Positions 25,458 through 34,176 of a stretch of DNA of 64,000 nucleotides are shown piece by piece. The notes beneath the pieces were generated by a model. The model searched no databases and had not been told where the DNA came from. It was given only the letters and a program-made list of their open reading frames with translations. The stretch is from CBFDBF01 sp050304615 (GTDB taxonomy: Bacteria; Pseudomonadota; Gammaproteobacteria; Chromatiales; Chromatiaceae): assembly GCA_050304615.1 (NCBI GenBank), contig JBNLDW010000003.1, forward strand, positions 1 to 64,000, in the 5' to 3' direction. The stretch's first letter is position 1. Each line of letters starts with the position of its first letter. Position numbers and translations under genes: made by a program.

Positions 25458-25531
25458 AAAAGGGGACGGAGGGATTATTTGGTTATCCATACTATCTCAG
25501 TGTACATATCTTAATCCCTCCGTCCCCTTTT
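25458..25531. repeat. Hairpin repeat family D, copy 2
   Basis: Nearly identical to the copy at 21442-21514, including the loop. It sits between a cassette gene stop codon (7 bp) and a half attC site. Confidence 0.82.
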
Positions 25532-25537
25532 CTATTA

Positions 25538-25909
25538 TTATGCATATAACACCTTGGCGAATATAAATGCTGTAACTAATACTAGCCCATTAGAAAATAT
25601 GTAGCGATTAAACAAACCACGCTCAATCTTTGGTGCATAGTTCCATCTGTTTGCAGTTTTAAACACGAGCCAGGCACCAATATATATTGCTACATCGGAT
25701 TTAATGAATAGTGAATATGCTATGATTTCGAGGCCACCTATTATGGTTGGTAACCACTGATCATCGGTGCCTTTAAATATTTGAACAAATGATTTCTTGT
25801 AAGTTTTATCTACGGCCCGTAATGCTGAATTTATTATACGAATCAAAACGCTAACAGCGAGCGCCAAAACAATAAGTAGAGCCCAATTATTAGGATTTGT
25901 TGTTAGTAT
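25538..25909 (-). CDS. Small multi-pass membrane protein, cassette gene with uncertain start
   Basis: A protein of 109 residues from TTG 25867, or about 123 if it begins at ATA 25909. The upstream codons (LTTNPNNWALLIVL) continue the first membrane helix, and AGGAAAG (25920-25914) is well placed for the ATA; there is no in-frame ATG or GTG. Three hydrophobic segments are seen with RWNYAPKIERGLFNRY between the last two. No family recognised. Cassette boundaries flank it. Confidence 0.55.
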   Translation of the reverse strand: MLTTNPNNWALLIVLALAVSVLIRIINSALRAVDKTYKKSFVQIFKGTDDQWLPTIIGGLEIIAYSLFIKSDVAIYIGAWLVFKTANRWNYAPKIERGLFNRYIFSNGLVLVTAFIFAKVLYA

Positions 25910-25924
25910 ATGACTTTCCTAAAT

Positions 25925-25984
25925 GCATAACGGTTTAGCTAACAGGCGCGCGTTAGCGCGTCCATGCTGAGTGACTTGTTAGGC
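25925..25984 (-). other. attC: Integron attC recombination site
   Basis: Minus-strand site from GCCTAAC (25984-25978), next to the stop codon of the HEPN-like gene, to GTTATGC (25931-25925). Central arms GGACGCGC and GCGCGCC pair; outer arms pair loosely. Confidence 0.72.
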
Positions 25985-25986
25985 GC

Positions 25987-26799
25987 TTATTTGATCTTCT
26001 CAATTATCTGTCTCGTAATGTTTTTAGAGATTTCCCAAAATAATCGTGCATCATGTACTTCTAGGTTTATACCGTGCGAATATTGTTTATACGGATGAAC
26101 GTAATTTCTATAATCACGCAAAACTTCACCTACGTCCTTCGCTGAGGCGGTTATCCAATCCAAATCATGCGCCACATCGATATAGTTGCGTAATGTCCAT
26201 GTGTTCATCGGTCTGGCCTTATTTGTCTTTTTATCAATCGGGGCATTTTTAGACTTAATAATTTTATCTTTGTTGGTTTCTCTGTTAAACCTAGCTAATA
26301 ATAGGGTCTCGAGCAGACCCCCCATCATCACTGTTGCTGATAGTGGCGCTTGTGCTTCTATGCATTTTACACATTCATTCCAACGCTCATTTATAATTTC
26401 CTGCATTGCAACGTCACTAATTAATGGAGCCAAGTCTGGTGCTCGATCACTGGTATCGGTCTTTGTTGTTTGTACTGATGAACTGATAGAGCTCCTGCGC
26501 AACTCACTTAACTCTTTTTTAAGAGATTTTAATTCTTGGTCATATTTAATTCGTCCAGTAGACCTGTCAGAATATTCTAATAAATTCTTATATTTCTCAT
26601 TTGCTTCTACAACAAAGTCATCTCCAAGTGAAGCCACAACTAATGGCAGATGATTATTAAACCATGCTAAAGATGTTGCTTTAATAACATCCTTCTCATC
26701 ATTCGAAGTCACTTGCCTAGTAATTTTCTTTTTTAAGGCGCGCCGTAACCTATCAAGTTCATTGATAGCTGAGTCAACAGCTTCATGAGCGTCGTTCAT
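25987..26799 (-). CDS. HEPN-like protein, cassette gene
   Basis: A 270-residue mostly helical protein. N-terminal coiled-coil-like helix (about 5-25), a charged central helix (about 85-105), and a C-terminal domain with MMGGLLETLLLARFNRE, then LRDYRNYVHPYKQYSHG. The RNxxH-type motif within a helix resembles HEPN/DUF4145-type proteins, many of which are RNases in toxin-antitoxin or abortive-infection systems. It starts 14 bp after the neighbouring gene and shares one cassette with it. Function is inferred. Confidence 0.6.
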   Translation of the reverse strand: MNDAHEAVDSAINELDRLRRALKKKITRQVTSNDEKDVIKATSLAWFNNHLPLVVASLGDDFVVEANEKYKNLLEYSDRSTGRIKYDQELKSLKKELSELRRSSISSSVQTTKTDTSDRAPDLAPLISDVAMQEIINERWNECVKCIEAQAPLSATVMMGGLLETLLLARFNRETNKDKIIKSKNAPIDKKTNKARPMNTWTLRNYIDVAHDLDWITASAKDVGEVLRDYRNYVHPYKQYSHGINLEVHDARLFWEISKNITRQIIEKIK

Positions 26800-26813
26800 A
26801 TCGATAGCTCTGA

Positions 26814-27431
26814 TTACCGCTTAGAAGTTTTCTTTTTTACTGTTTTTTTCTTAACTGCTTTCTTCTTGGTGGTAGATCTTTTTTTCTTTGCTACTGGTGC
26901 TGCTCCAGATCCGCTACTAGGCAAGGTTACAGCGACAAGATTTTCACCTACAGTATTCACCCTGTAGGTGCCTCTTTCGCTACCTTTGTCTAGCAAGCCC
27001 ACATCATGCGCATTGCGCAATGTTTTCCCAGGATCACCAAGACGTGCACGACCAACTTTGCGGCACGCATCTTGAAGCTCTTGAGCTGAGATAGATTCTT
27101 GTCTTTCCTCAGGGGGGGCTTCGAATTCGTAATAATAAGCGACAGTAGCAGCAAATTGGTTGTCACTACTTGGAGATTTCTCTGTAACAAAGCTCTTGAT
27201 GTCGCCACAAGAGCTACCAGAGAGTTGCGATGGAGCGTGAGTTTGAGTTTGAGGTGGCGGTGATTGGTGTGATGCCGCCGGGGCTGGCGGAGCTGTAGGT
27301 GCGCTCGAAATACCAAGCTTTTCTAGCGCCCATCTTACAATGCGCTCTTGATCTTCCTTGGCAAATTGTTCAAGGGTGCTGACTATAGTGCGTACTGCCT
27401 CAAGATCATCAAGTTTATCGCTTTTAGTCAT
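26814..27431 (-). CDS. Hypothetical protein with Lys-rich histone-like tail, cassette gene
   Basis: A 205-residue protein. N terminus helical (LDDLEAVRTIVSTLEQF), a Pro/Ser/Gln linker (about 45-75), a middle domain (SFVTEKSPSSDNQFAATVAY; GDPGKTLRNAHDVGLLDKG; GTYRVNTVGENLV) that reads like a winged helix, and a strongly basic tail of KKK repeats like histone H1. It is probably DNA- or RNA-binding. It is the first gene of a two-gene cassette with the HEPN-like gene, so a regulator or antitoxin role is possible. Confidence 0.6.
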   Translation of the reverse strand: MTKSDKLDDLEAVRTIVSTLEQFAKEDQERIVRWALEKLGISSAPTAPPAPAASHQSPPPQTQTHAPSQLSGSSCGDIKSFVTEKSPSSDNQFAATVAYYYEFEAPPEERQESISAQELQDACRKVGRARLGDPGKTLRNAHDVGLLDKGSERGTYRVNTVGENLVAVTLPSSGSGAAPVAKKKRSTTKKKAVKKKTVKKKTSKR

Positions 27432-27468
27432 ATGCGTTCTCCATTGTTTGATATTTTGAATTATTAGC

Positions 27469-27758
27469 GCCTAACAGGTGATTATGCGACATGCGCGAAT
27501 ACTGAAATATGCAACAAAGAAACGCCCTGAGGGCAGAGATATGGGCTTGAGCTTGGTACATCCTGCCAAGAGGGTATTTCCTATATTTTATGAGGTTATC
27601 AAATAAGAGGTGGTTTAGGTAGGTCTAATTGTGCCACCCCAAACCTCCTCCGACGCAGCCGAGTACCGGAACCGATACAGGATTAGGCCCGTAGGGGCGC
27701 CACAGGGAAGTGGCGCCTCCATCGCGGGCGAGGGATCGCCCGTCGAGGGAGCCCCTGG
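27469..27758. repeat. Long direct repeat DR, copy 2, starting at a cassette boundary
   Basis: Copy of 23432-23741 with one instead of two 27-bp units. On the minus strand it ends at GTTAGGC (27475-27469), the boundary of the cassette at 25987-27431. The two copies enclose about 4 kb containing three cassettes. Confidence 0.85.
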
Positions 27759-27912
27759 AGCGGTGAGGAACGGAGGGTACCCGCAGGGCAAGTCGTGGAG
27801 TGTCTTTTTCTTTCGCCTATTTCTTTTGGACAAGCAAAAGAAATAGGCTCGTAGCCAGATTAGGATGTAGATTAAAAGCGCAGAGGCTTTAGGCTACGAA
27901 ATTGATTACCGA
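27630..27912. repeat. MITE-like dispersed repeat R1, copy c
   Basis: Overlaps DR copy 2 and continues to an inverted end caagcaaaagaaataggctc (27832-27851) that mirrors the left end of copy a, then the outer motif aggctacgaaattgattacc (27891-27910). Confidence 0.78.
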
Positions 27913-27930
27913 TACGAAGAATAGCCCCAT

Positions 27931-27958
27931 CACCCTCTCCCCCAAGGGGGAGAGGGTG
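27931..27958. repeat. GC-rich palindrome after fba
   Basis: Stem caccctctccccc/gggggagagggtg with a 2-base loop, 14 bp beyond the fba stop codon. It lacks a T-run on the minus strand, so it is a repeat-type palindrome that could stabilise the 3' end. Confidence 0.65.
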
Positions 27959-27972
27959 ATGGGAAGGTGCAA

Positions 27973-28983
27973 TCAAGCCTTCCCCGCACTCCCAAGAACG
28001 TTCTCGTTCTTATGCTTATACATCTCAATCAACGCCTGACGCGCAGGCTTCAGGTACTGCCGCGGATCGAAGTGGCCAGGATTCTCGGCCAAGTGCTTAC
28101 GGATCGCCGCGGTCATCCAGAGCCGTCCATCTGAGTCGATATTGACCTTACACACTGCTGATGTAGTGGCCTGACGCAGTTGATCTTCGGGGATACCGAT
28201 AGAGTCTTTCAGCGCTCCGCCAAACTGGTTGATGATCTCGACCGCCTCCATTGGCACCGAGGAGGAGCCGTGCAGTACGATGGCGAAACCGGGGATCTTC
28301 TTCTCGATCTCTTCGAGGATATCGAAGCGCAGCGGTGGTGGCACCAACACCCCATCTGCACCCTTAGTACACTGCTCCGGCTTAAACTTGTTGGCACCGT
28401 GGCTGGTGCCGATTGAGATGGCAAGTGAGTCCACGCCGGTCTTGCCGACAAAGTCCTCCACCTCTTCCGGCTGGGTGTAGGTGGACTTCTCTGCCACCAC
28501 ATCATCCTCGATACCTGCCAGTACGCCCAGCTCACCCTCTACGGTCACATCAAACTGATGCGCATACTCAACCACCTGTTTGGTCAGCTCTACGTTTTTA
28601 TCATAGGGGTGGTGCGAGCCGTCGATCATGATAGAGGAGAAGCCGGAGTCGATGCAGGACTTGCACAGCTCAAAGGTGTCACCATGATCTAGATGCAGGG
28701 TTATGGGGATCTCTTTTAGCCCTTGATCTCCCGCCTGGCGCTTCATCATCTCTACCGCGCCTTGGGCCATATACTGCAGCATGGTCTGATCGGCATATTT
28801 ACGCGCACCGCTGGAGACCTGGAGTATCACCGGAGACTGAGTCTCTACACAGGCGGTGATGATGGCCTGGATCTGCTCCATGTTATTAAAGTTATAGGCG
28901 GGAACGGCGTATTTGCCGGCCATCGCCTGCTGGAACATCTCACGTGTGTTGACTAGACCTAGATCTCTGTAATCGACTGGCAT
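27973..28983 (-). CDS. fba: Class II fructose-bisphosphate aldolase
   Basis: A zinc-dependent aldolase that condenses glyceraldehyde-3-P and DHAP (and sedoheptulose-bisphosphate in the Calvin cycle). The 336-residue product shows ITLHLDHGDTFELC (Zn/catalytic), VEGELGVLAG, SIGTSHGANKF (Zn His) and VLHGSSSVP. It is the last gene of the tkt-gap-pgk-fba operon. Confidence 0.95.
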   Translation of the reverse strand: MPVDYRDLGLVNTREMFQQAMAGKYAVPAYNFNNMEQIQAIITACVETQSPVILQVSSGARKYADQTMLQYMAQGAVEMMKRQAGDQGLKEIPITLHLDHGDTFELCKSCIDSGFSSIMIDGSHHPYDKNVELTKQVVEYAHQFDVTVEGELGVLAGIEDDVVAEKSTYTQPEEVEDFVGKTGVDSLAISIGTSHGANKFKPEQCTKGADGVLVPPPLRFDILEEIEKKIPGFAIVLHGSSSVPMEAVEIINQFGGALKDSIGIPEDQLRQATTSAVCKVNIDSDGRLWMTAAIRKHLAENPGHFDPRQYLKPARQALIEMYKHKNENVLGSAGKA

Positions 28984-29108
28984 GGTGTGCTCCTTACTGT
29001 GTTTCGAATTTAAACGCTAAGGCCGTAACAGATACAAACATCATAAACTCTTTGCGACTTCGCGTCCTTGTGTACTTTGCGTTACTACTCCTGTCTCTGA
29101 ACTGCCGC

Positions 29109-30290
29109 CTAACTGGCTGCACGCTGCTCCAGCATCTCCACTGCGGGTAGTTTCTTTCCCTCCAGAAACTCCAGGAAGGCCCCGCCACCGGTAGAGATAT
29201 AGGATACCCGTTCGGCAATTCCGTACTTATCTACTGCCGCCAGGGTGTCACCACCACCGGCGATGGAGAATGCCTTGGAGTCTGCGATCGCCTCACCCAG
29301 CACTTTAGTCCCCTCGCCGAACTGGTCAAATTCAAACACCCCTACCGGCCCGTTCCAGACGACAGTCCCCGCCTCTTTCATCATAGCTGCAAAACGGGCG
29401 GCGGTCTCCGGGCCGATATCAAAGATCATGTCGTCATCGGCCACCTGGTCAACCTTTTTAACCACTGCCTCTGCACTCTCGGAGAACTCCTTGCCCACCA
29501 CTACATCGGTTGGGACCGGGATCTCGCCCCCTCTCTCTTTGGCCGCCGCCATCAGGCGCTGCGCCTCCGGGATCAGATCCTCTTCATACAGTGACTTACC
29601 GACACTGTGACCAGCCGCAGCGATAAAGGTGTTGGCGATACCACCACCTGGGATTAGCTGATCCACCACCTGTGACAGGGACTCCAGCACGGTCAATTTG
29701 GTAGATACCTTGGAGCCACCAACTATAGCCACCATTGGACGTGACGGCCTGTTCAGCGCCTTGCCTAACGCATCGAGCTCATTGGCCAACAGCGGGCCGG
29801 CGCAGGCGACCGGCGCAAACATACCGGCACCATAGGTGGATGCCTGGGCCCGATGGGCAGTGCCAAAGGCGTCATTCACATAGATATCACACAGGGCGGC
29901 ATACTGTTTGGATAGCTCATCCGAATTCTTCTTCTCGCCCAGATTGCAGCGGCAGTTCTCCAGCAGTACCACCTCGCCATCTGCCAGCTCACGGATGCCA
30001 TCGAGATAGTTGTCCAGCAGCTCTACCTTGCATCCAAGAACATCAGACAGATAGTCTGCCACCGGCTGCAGGGTCAGATCACCCACCGGCTCGCCCTCAA
30101 CCGGGCGCCCGCGATGAGACATCAGGATCACCCTGGCGCCGGCCTCCATTGCATGTTTGATGGTAGGTAGTGAGGCGCGAATACGTTTATCACTGGTGAT
30201 CTTGCCGTCCTTGATCGGAACATTCAGGTCTTCACGGATCAGTACCCGTTTTCCGGCGAGATCGAGATTGGTCATTTCGATGATGGACAT
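29109..30290 (-). CDS. pgk: Phosphoglycerate kinase
   Basis: A cytosolic enzyme interconverting 1,3-bisphosphoglycerate and 3-phosphoglycerate. The 393-residue product has GKRVLIREDLNVP, MSHRGRP (substrate Arg), GGSKVSTKL, the nucleotide-binding GPVGVFEFD and the C-terminal GGGDTLAAVDKYG. The gap to fba (about 125 bp) contains a cgcgtccttgtgtactttgcg-type dispersed repeat; no terminator is evident. Confidence 0.96.
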   Translation of the reverse strand: MSIIEMTNLDLAGKRVLIREDLNVPIKDGKITSDKRIRASLPTIKHAMEAGARVILMSHRGRPVEGEPVGDLTLQPVADYLSDVLGCKVELLDNYLDGIRELADGEVVLLENCRCNLGEKKNSDELSKQYAALCDIYVNDAFGTAHRAQASTYGAGMFAPVACAGPLLANELDALGKALNRPSRPMVAIVGGSKVSTKLTVLESLSQVVDQLIPGGGIANTFIAAAGHSVGKSLYEEDLIPEAQRLMAAAKERGGEIPVPTDVVVGKEFSESAEAVVKKVDQVADDDMIFDIGPETAARFAAMMKEAGTVVWNGPVGVFEFDQFGEGTKVLGEAIADSKAFSIAGGGDTLAAVDKYGIAERVSYISTGGGAFLEFLEGKKLPAVEMLEQRAAS

Positions 30291-30365
30291 TGCGAACGCC
30301 TATACCAGGGGAATCTTCTTTGCTATCTAGCTGCGGAGTGAAGCCACTCCGCAGCCATTGGCCGC

Positions 30366-31373
30366 TTAGTTGGCAGCAACGTACTGCAGCAGGCGAAGCA
30401 TGTTGCAGGTGTAGCCATATTCGTTGTCGTACCAGGAGACTACCTTGACGAAGGTGTCGTCCATGGCGATACCTGCAGCCATGTCGAAGGTTGAAGGGGT
30501 GGAACAGCCGCGGAAGTCGGTGGCTACCACCATCTCTTCGGTGTACCCGAGCACGCCCTTCATTTCGCCCTCTGCAGCGCTCTTCATGGCTGCACAGATC
30601 TCCTCGTAGGAGGCACCCTTCTCCAGCTCTACAGTCAGGTCGACCACCGAGACATCGGAGGTGGGAATACGGAATGACATGCCGGTGAGCTTGCCGTCCA
30701 GCTCCGGTAACACCTTACCCACCGCCTTGGCGGCGCCGGTAGATGCTGGAATGATGTTCTCCAGGATAGCGCGGCCACTGCGCCATTTCTTCGGCGATGG
30801 GCCGTCCACCGTCTTCTGCGACGCAGTAGCGGCATGTACAGTAGTCATCAGACCGCGCTTGACCCCCCAGTTATCGTGCAACACCTTGGCCACTGGGGCC
30901 AGACAGTTTGTGGTACATGAGGCACCGGAGACAATTGCCTGACCAGCGTATTCCTGATGGTTAACGCCGTAGACGAACATAGGGGTGGCGTCCTTGGAAG
31001 GTGCAGATAGCACCACCTTGCTGGCACCGGCGTCAATATGCTTCTGTGCCGCCTCAGCAGTCAGAAACAGGCCTGTAGCCTCGATGACGATGTCGGCGCC
31101 CACCTCACTCCATTTCAGGTTAGCCGGATCCTTCTCGGCAGTAAGGCGAATGCGCTTGCCGTCGACGATCATGGTGCTGCCGTCGACACTGATCTCACCA
31201 GGAAAATTACCGTGTACAGAGTCATACTTCAGCATGTAGGCCAGGTAATCGGGCTCCAACAGATCGTTGATGCCAACCACCTCAATATCCTTAAACTCCT
31301 TGGTGACGGCACGGAAGACCATCCTACCTATGCGACCGAAACCGTTGATACCTACTTTAATTGTCATAGTCAT
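30366..31373 (-). CDS. gap: Glyceraldehyde-3-phosphate dehydrogenase, type I
   Basis: A 335-residue NAD(P)-binding enzyme: Rossmann motif NGFGRIGRMVFRA, catalytic cysteine in SGASCTTNCLAP, phosphate-binding HAATASQKTVDGP and WYDNEYGYTCNML at the C terminus. It sits between tkt and pgk in one operon, consistent with Calvin-cycle or gluconeogenic use. Confidence 0.96.
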   Translation of the reverse strand: MTMTIKVGINGFGRIGRMVFRAVTKEFKDIEVVGINDLLEPDYLAYMLKYDSVHGNFPGEISVDGSTMIVDGKRIRLTAEKDPANLKWSEVGADIVIEATGLFLTAEAAQKHIDAGASKVVLSAPSKDATPMFVYGVNHQEYAGQAIVSGASCTTNCLAPVAKVLHDNWGVKRGLMTTVHAATASQKTVDGPSPKKWRSGRAILENIIPASTGAAKAVGKVLPELDGKLTGMSFRIPTSDVSVVDLTVELEKGASYEEICAAMKSAAEGEMKGVLGYTEEMVVATDFRGCSTPSTFDMAAGIAMDDTFVKVVSWYDNEYGYTCNMLRLLQYVAAN

Positions 31374-31443
31374 TCTCCGTTAGACACACTAGATACTTCT
31401 ATAATCGTCACAAGGCGATATACCTTGAATATATTACCAACGG

Positions 31444-33432
31444 TCAGGCGGTCACCTCGTTTATAGCGGCAACAACATTGTCTTGGGTAAATCCAAACTG
31501 CTCAAACAACTGTCCGGCGGGCGCGGACTCGCCGAAGCGGTCGATGCCTATCACCCGTCCATTAATACCCACGTACTTGTACCAGTAGTCGGTTACCCCG
31601 GCCTCAACTGCCACCCGCGCAGTTACCGCGGCTGGCAGTACCGCCTCCCGATACTCTCTATCTTGCGTGTCAAACCTCTCGGCACATGGCATGGATACTA
31701 CCCGTACATTCTTGCCGCACCCGGCCGCAGCCTCGACTGCCAATGACACCTCCGAACCGGTGGCGATAACAATGGCATCGGGTGTACCGTCACAATCCCT
31801 GAGGATGTAGCCACCACGACCGATATTGTCTATCTGCTCTTCGCTCCGTTCCTGATGGGGCAACCCCTGACGCGACAGGATCAAGCTACTGGGACCATCA
31901 TGCTTCTCAATGGCGGCCCTCCAGGCAACAGCGGTCTCTACTGCATCACAGGGGCGCCACACATCCATATTGGGCATAAGGCGCAGAGTCGAGGTCTGCT
32001 CCACCGGCTGGTGGGTAGGCCCATCTTCACCCAAGCCTATAGAGTCATGAGTATAGACCAAAATAGTTCGCTGCTTCATCAGCGCCGCCATGCGCAGTGC
32101 GTTGCGGGCATATTCAGAAAATATAAGGAAGGTACCGCCGTAGGGGATAAAGCCGCCATGCAGGGTCATGCCGTTCATCATCGCGGTCATGCCAAACTCA
32201 CGCACCCCGTAGGAGATGTAATTGCCATCGATATGGCCATCGGTGATAGCCCTTGATCCAGACCAGGCGGTCAGATTGGATGGGGTCAGATCGGCTGAGC
32301 CTCCCAACAGCTCCGGCAACAGCGGCCCGTAACCATTCAGCACCATCTGAGATGCCTGGCGGCTGGCCATGGACTTACCCTGGCTATCCACCTCGGCAAT
32401 AAATTTATCCGCTTCAAACTCCCAGTTGACCGGCAGATCACCGGACATGCGCCGTTTGAACTCCGCCGCAAGATCTGGGTGCGCCGCGGCGTAGGCGGCA
32501 AACCGTTCATTCCAGGCCGCCTCTACAGCAGCCCCCCGCTGTTTGGCATCCCAGCCGGCGTAGATCTCATCCGGGATCACAAAGGGGGCATGTTCCCATC
32601 CTAACTGCTTACGTGTCGCCTTGATCTCCTCCTCACCCAGAGGCGCACCGTGACAGTTGTGGCTACCTGCCAGATTGGGTGAGCCATAGCCGATCGTGGT
32701 ACGACAACAGATCAGACTGGGGCGGTCTGATACTGCCTTGGCCTCACTGATCGCCTGACCAATGGCCGCAGCATCATGCCCATCTACACCGCTGATGACA
32801 TGCCAGCCATAGGCCTCAAACCGCTTGGGGGTGTCATCCCTGAACCAGCCGTCGGTCTCACCATCAATAGAGATACCATTGTCATCCCACAGCGCAACCA
32901 GCTTACCCAACCCCAGAGTACCGGCCAGGGAGCAGGCCTCATGCGATATCCCCTCCATCATGCAACCGTCACCCAGAAACACATAGGTGTGGTGATTAAC
33001 TATATCGTGCCCATCGCGGTTAAACTGTGCGGCCAAAGTACGCTCAGCCAGCGCCATGCCGACAGCGTTGGTGATGCCCTGCCCCAGCGGCCCGGTGGTG
33101 GTCTCTACGCCGGGCGCATAGCCATACTCAGGATGCCCTGGTGTCTTGGAGTGAAGCTGGCGAAAATTCTTCAGATCCTCTATCGACAGGTCGTAGCCAG
33201 AGAGGTGCAGCAGTGAGTAGATGAGCATGGAGCCATGGCCATTAGAGAGTACAAAACGGTCACGGTCGAACCAGCTGGGATTGGCTGGATTATGCTGCAA
33301 GTGCTCATTCCACAATACTTCGGCAATATCGGCCATCCCCATCGGGGCGCCTGGATGGCCGGAATTGGCCCTCTGAACTGCATCCATACTAAGGGCGCGG
33401 ATGGCGTTGGCCAGCTCTCTGTGTGAAGGCAT
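31444..33432 (-). CDS. tkt: Transketolase
   Basis: A thiamine-diphosphate enzyme moving two-carbon units between sugar phosphates. The 662-residue product has NSGHPGAPMGMADI, the ThDP/Mg motif LGDGCMMEGISHEA with NDNG-like DDNGISIDG, and the transketolase motif HDSIGLGEDGPTHQPVEQ. It is the first gene of the operon (tkt-gap-pgk-fba). RuBisCO and phosphoribulokinase are not in the window, so autotrophy cannot be concluded. Confidence 0.96.
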   Translation of the reverse strand: MPSHRELANAIRALSMDAVQRANSGHPGAPMGMADIAEVLWNEHLQHNPANPSWFDRDRFVLSNGHGSMLIYSLLHLSGYDLSIEDLKNFRQLHSKTPGHPEYGYAPGVETTTGPLGQGITNAVGMALAERTLAAQFNRDGHDIVNHHTYVFLGDGCMMEGISHEACSLAGTLGLGKLVALWDDNGISIDGETDGWFRDDTPKRFEAYGWHVISGVDGHDAAAIGQAISEAKAVSDRPSLICCRTTIGYGSPNLAGSHNCHGAPLGEEEIKATRKQLGWEHAPFVIPDEIYAGWDAKQRGAAVEAAWNERFAAYAAAHPDLAAEFKRRMSGDLPVNWEFEADKFIAEVDSQGKSMASRQASQMVLNGYGPLLPELLGGSADLTPSNLTAWSGSRAITDGHIDGNYISYGVREFGMTAMMNGMTLHGGFIPYGGTFLIFSEYARNALRMAALMKQRTILVYTHDSIGLGEDGPTHQPVEQTSTLRLMPNMDVWRPCDAVETAVAWRAAIEKHDGPSSLILSRQGLPHQERSEEQIDNIGRGGYILRDCDGTPDAIVIATGSEVSLAVEAAAGCGKNVRVVSMPCAERFDTQDREYREAVLPAAVTARVAVEAGVTDYWYKYVGINGRVIGIDRFGESAPAGQLFEQFGFTQDNVVAAINEVTA

Positions 33433-33534
33433 CTGAATCTATCCTGTGGTTATGGTTGATTGGCTAAAAAGGGTGTCATTTTCACCTAAAGCCGGTGCTA
33501 ACACAACCAGACACGCCTTAAACCATCCGCTATA

Positions 33535-34086
33535 TCACCGCCATTTGATGGAGCAACCCATGCTCGCTATCTGCTCAGCTGGTCCTCTGCCAGTGGTGGC
33601 AATTTCCCGCATTGCTATAAACAGATCACGCCTAGCATCTGCCGCTGCTGGCTCCATGCGAGACTCATCCAATCTACCCCTATATTGCAGCTCCAGGTCG
33701 GCATTGTAGCCAAAGAAATCCGGGGTACAGACAGCCCCATACGCCTTGGCCACCTCCTGGCTCTCATCCATTAGATAGGGGAATGGAAAGCCGTATTCAT
33801 CCGCCACTCGTCGCATATTCTCAAACGAGTCCTCCGGGTAGTTGACCGAGTCATTGGACATAATGGCAACAGAGTTTATTCCCAGCTCCTGCAACTCGCT
33901 TGCGGTTTTCACCAGACGCTCCCGGATTGCTATTACGTAAGGACAGTGGTTGCAAATAAACATTACCAGTAGCCCCTTGTCACCCCGGCAGTCGGCCAGG
34001 CTCCAACTCTTGCCATCAACCCCTGGCAAAGTGAAACCTGGAGCCGGCTGGCCAAAATCACATATTGGTGTTTGCAGTAAGGCCAT
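33535..34086 (-). CDS. Thioredoxin-like (redoxin family) protein
   Basis: A 183-residue soluble protein of the AhpC/TSA-thioredoxin superfamily: GKSWSLADCRGDKGLLVMFI, then CNHCPYVIAIRERL at the redox site, NSVAIMSNDS, and a conserved TPDFFGYN. The CxxC (CNHC) is intact. Members of this group are thiol oxidoreductases of unknown partner. It is divergent from metK. Confidence 0.85.
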   Translation of the reverse strand: MALLQTPICDFGQPAPGFTLPGVDGKSWSLADCRGDKGLLVMFICNHCPYVIAIRERLVKTASELQELGINSVAIMSNDSVNYPEDSFENMRRVADEYGFPFPYLMDESQEVAKAYGAVCTPDFFGYNADLELQYRGRLDESRMEPAAADARRDLFIAMREIATTGRGPAEQIASMGCSIKWR

Positions 34087-34132
34087 AGTGCTACTCCTGT
34101 TGAAATATAATAAAATCCCGCCAACTCTTTGC

Positions 34133-34138
34133 TATAAT
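34133..34138 (+). promoter_or_regulatory. Candidate -10 box of metK
   Basis: A perfect TATAAT about 40 bp before the metK start. A second TATAAT lies at 34106-34111. No well-spaced -35 is obvious for either. Confidence 0.35.
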
Positions 34139-34176
34139 ACCAACCCTTTAAACAGAAATACGGGCGCAAACACACA

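Noticed and set aside
23432..27758. CRISPR array
   Set aside because: Repeats are few, differ in length, are palindromic and lack regular spacers; no cas genes are present.
29000..29108. Regulatory element in the pgk-fba gap
   Set aside because: The sequence matches a tttgcg-type dispersed repeat also seen near 44003, so position alone does not support regulation.
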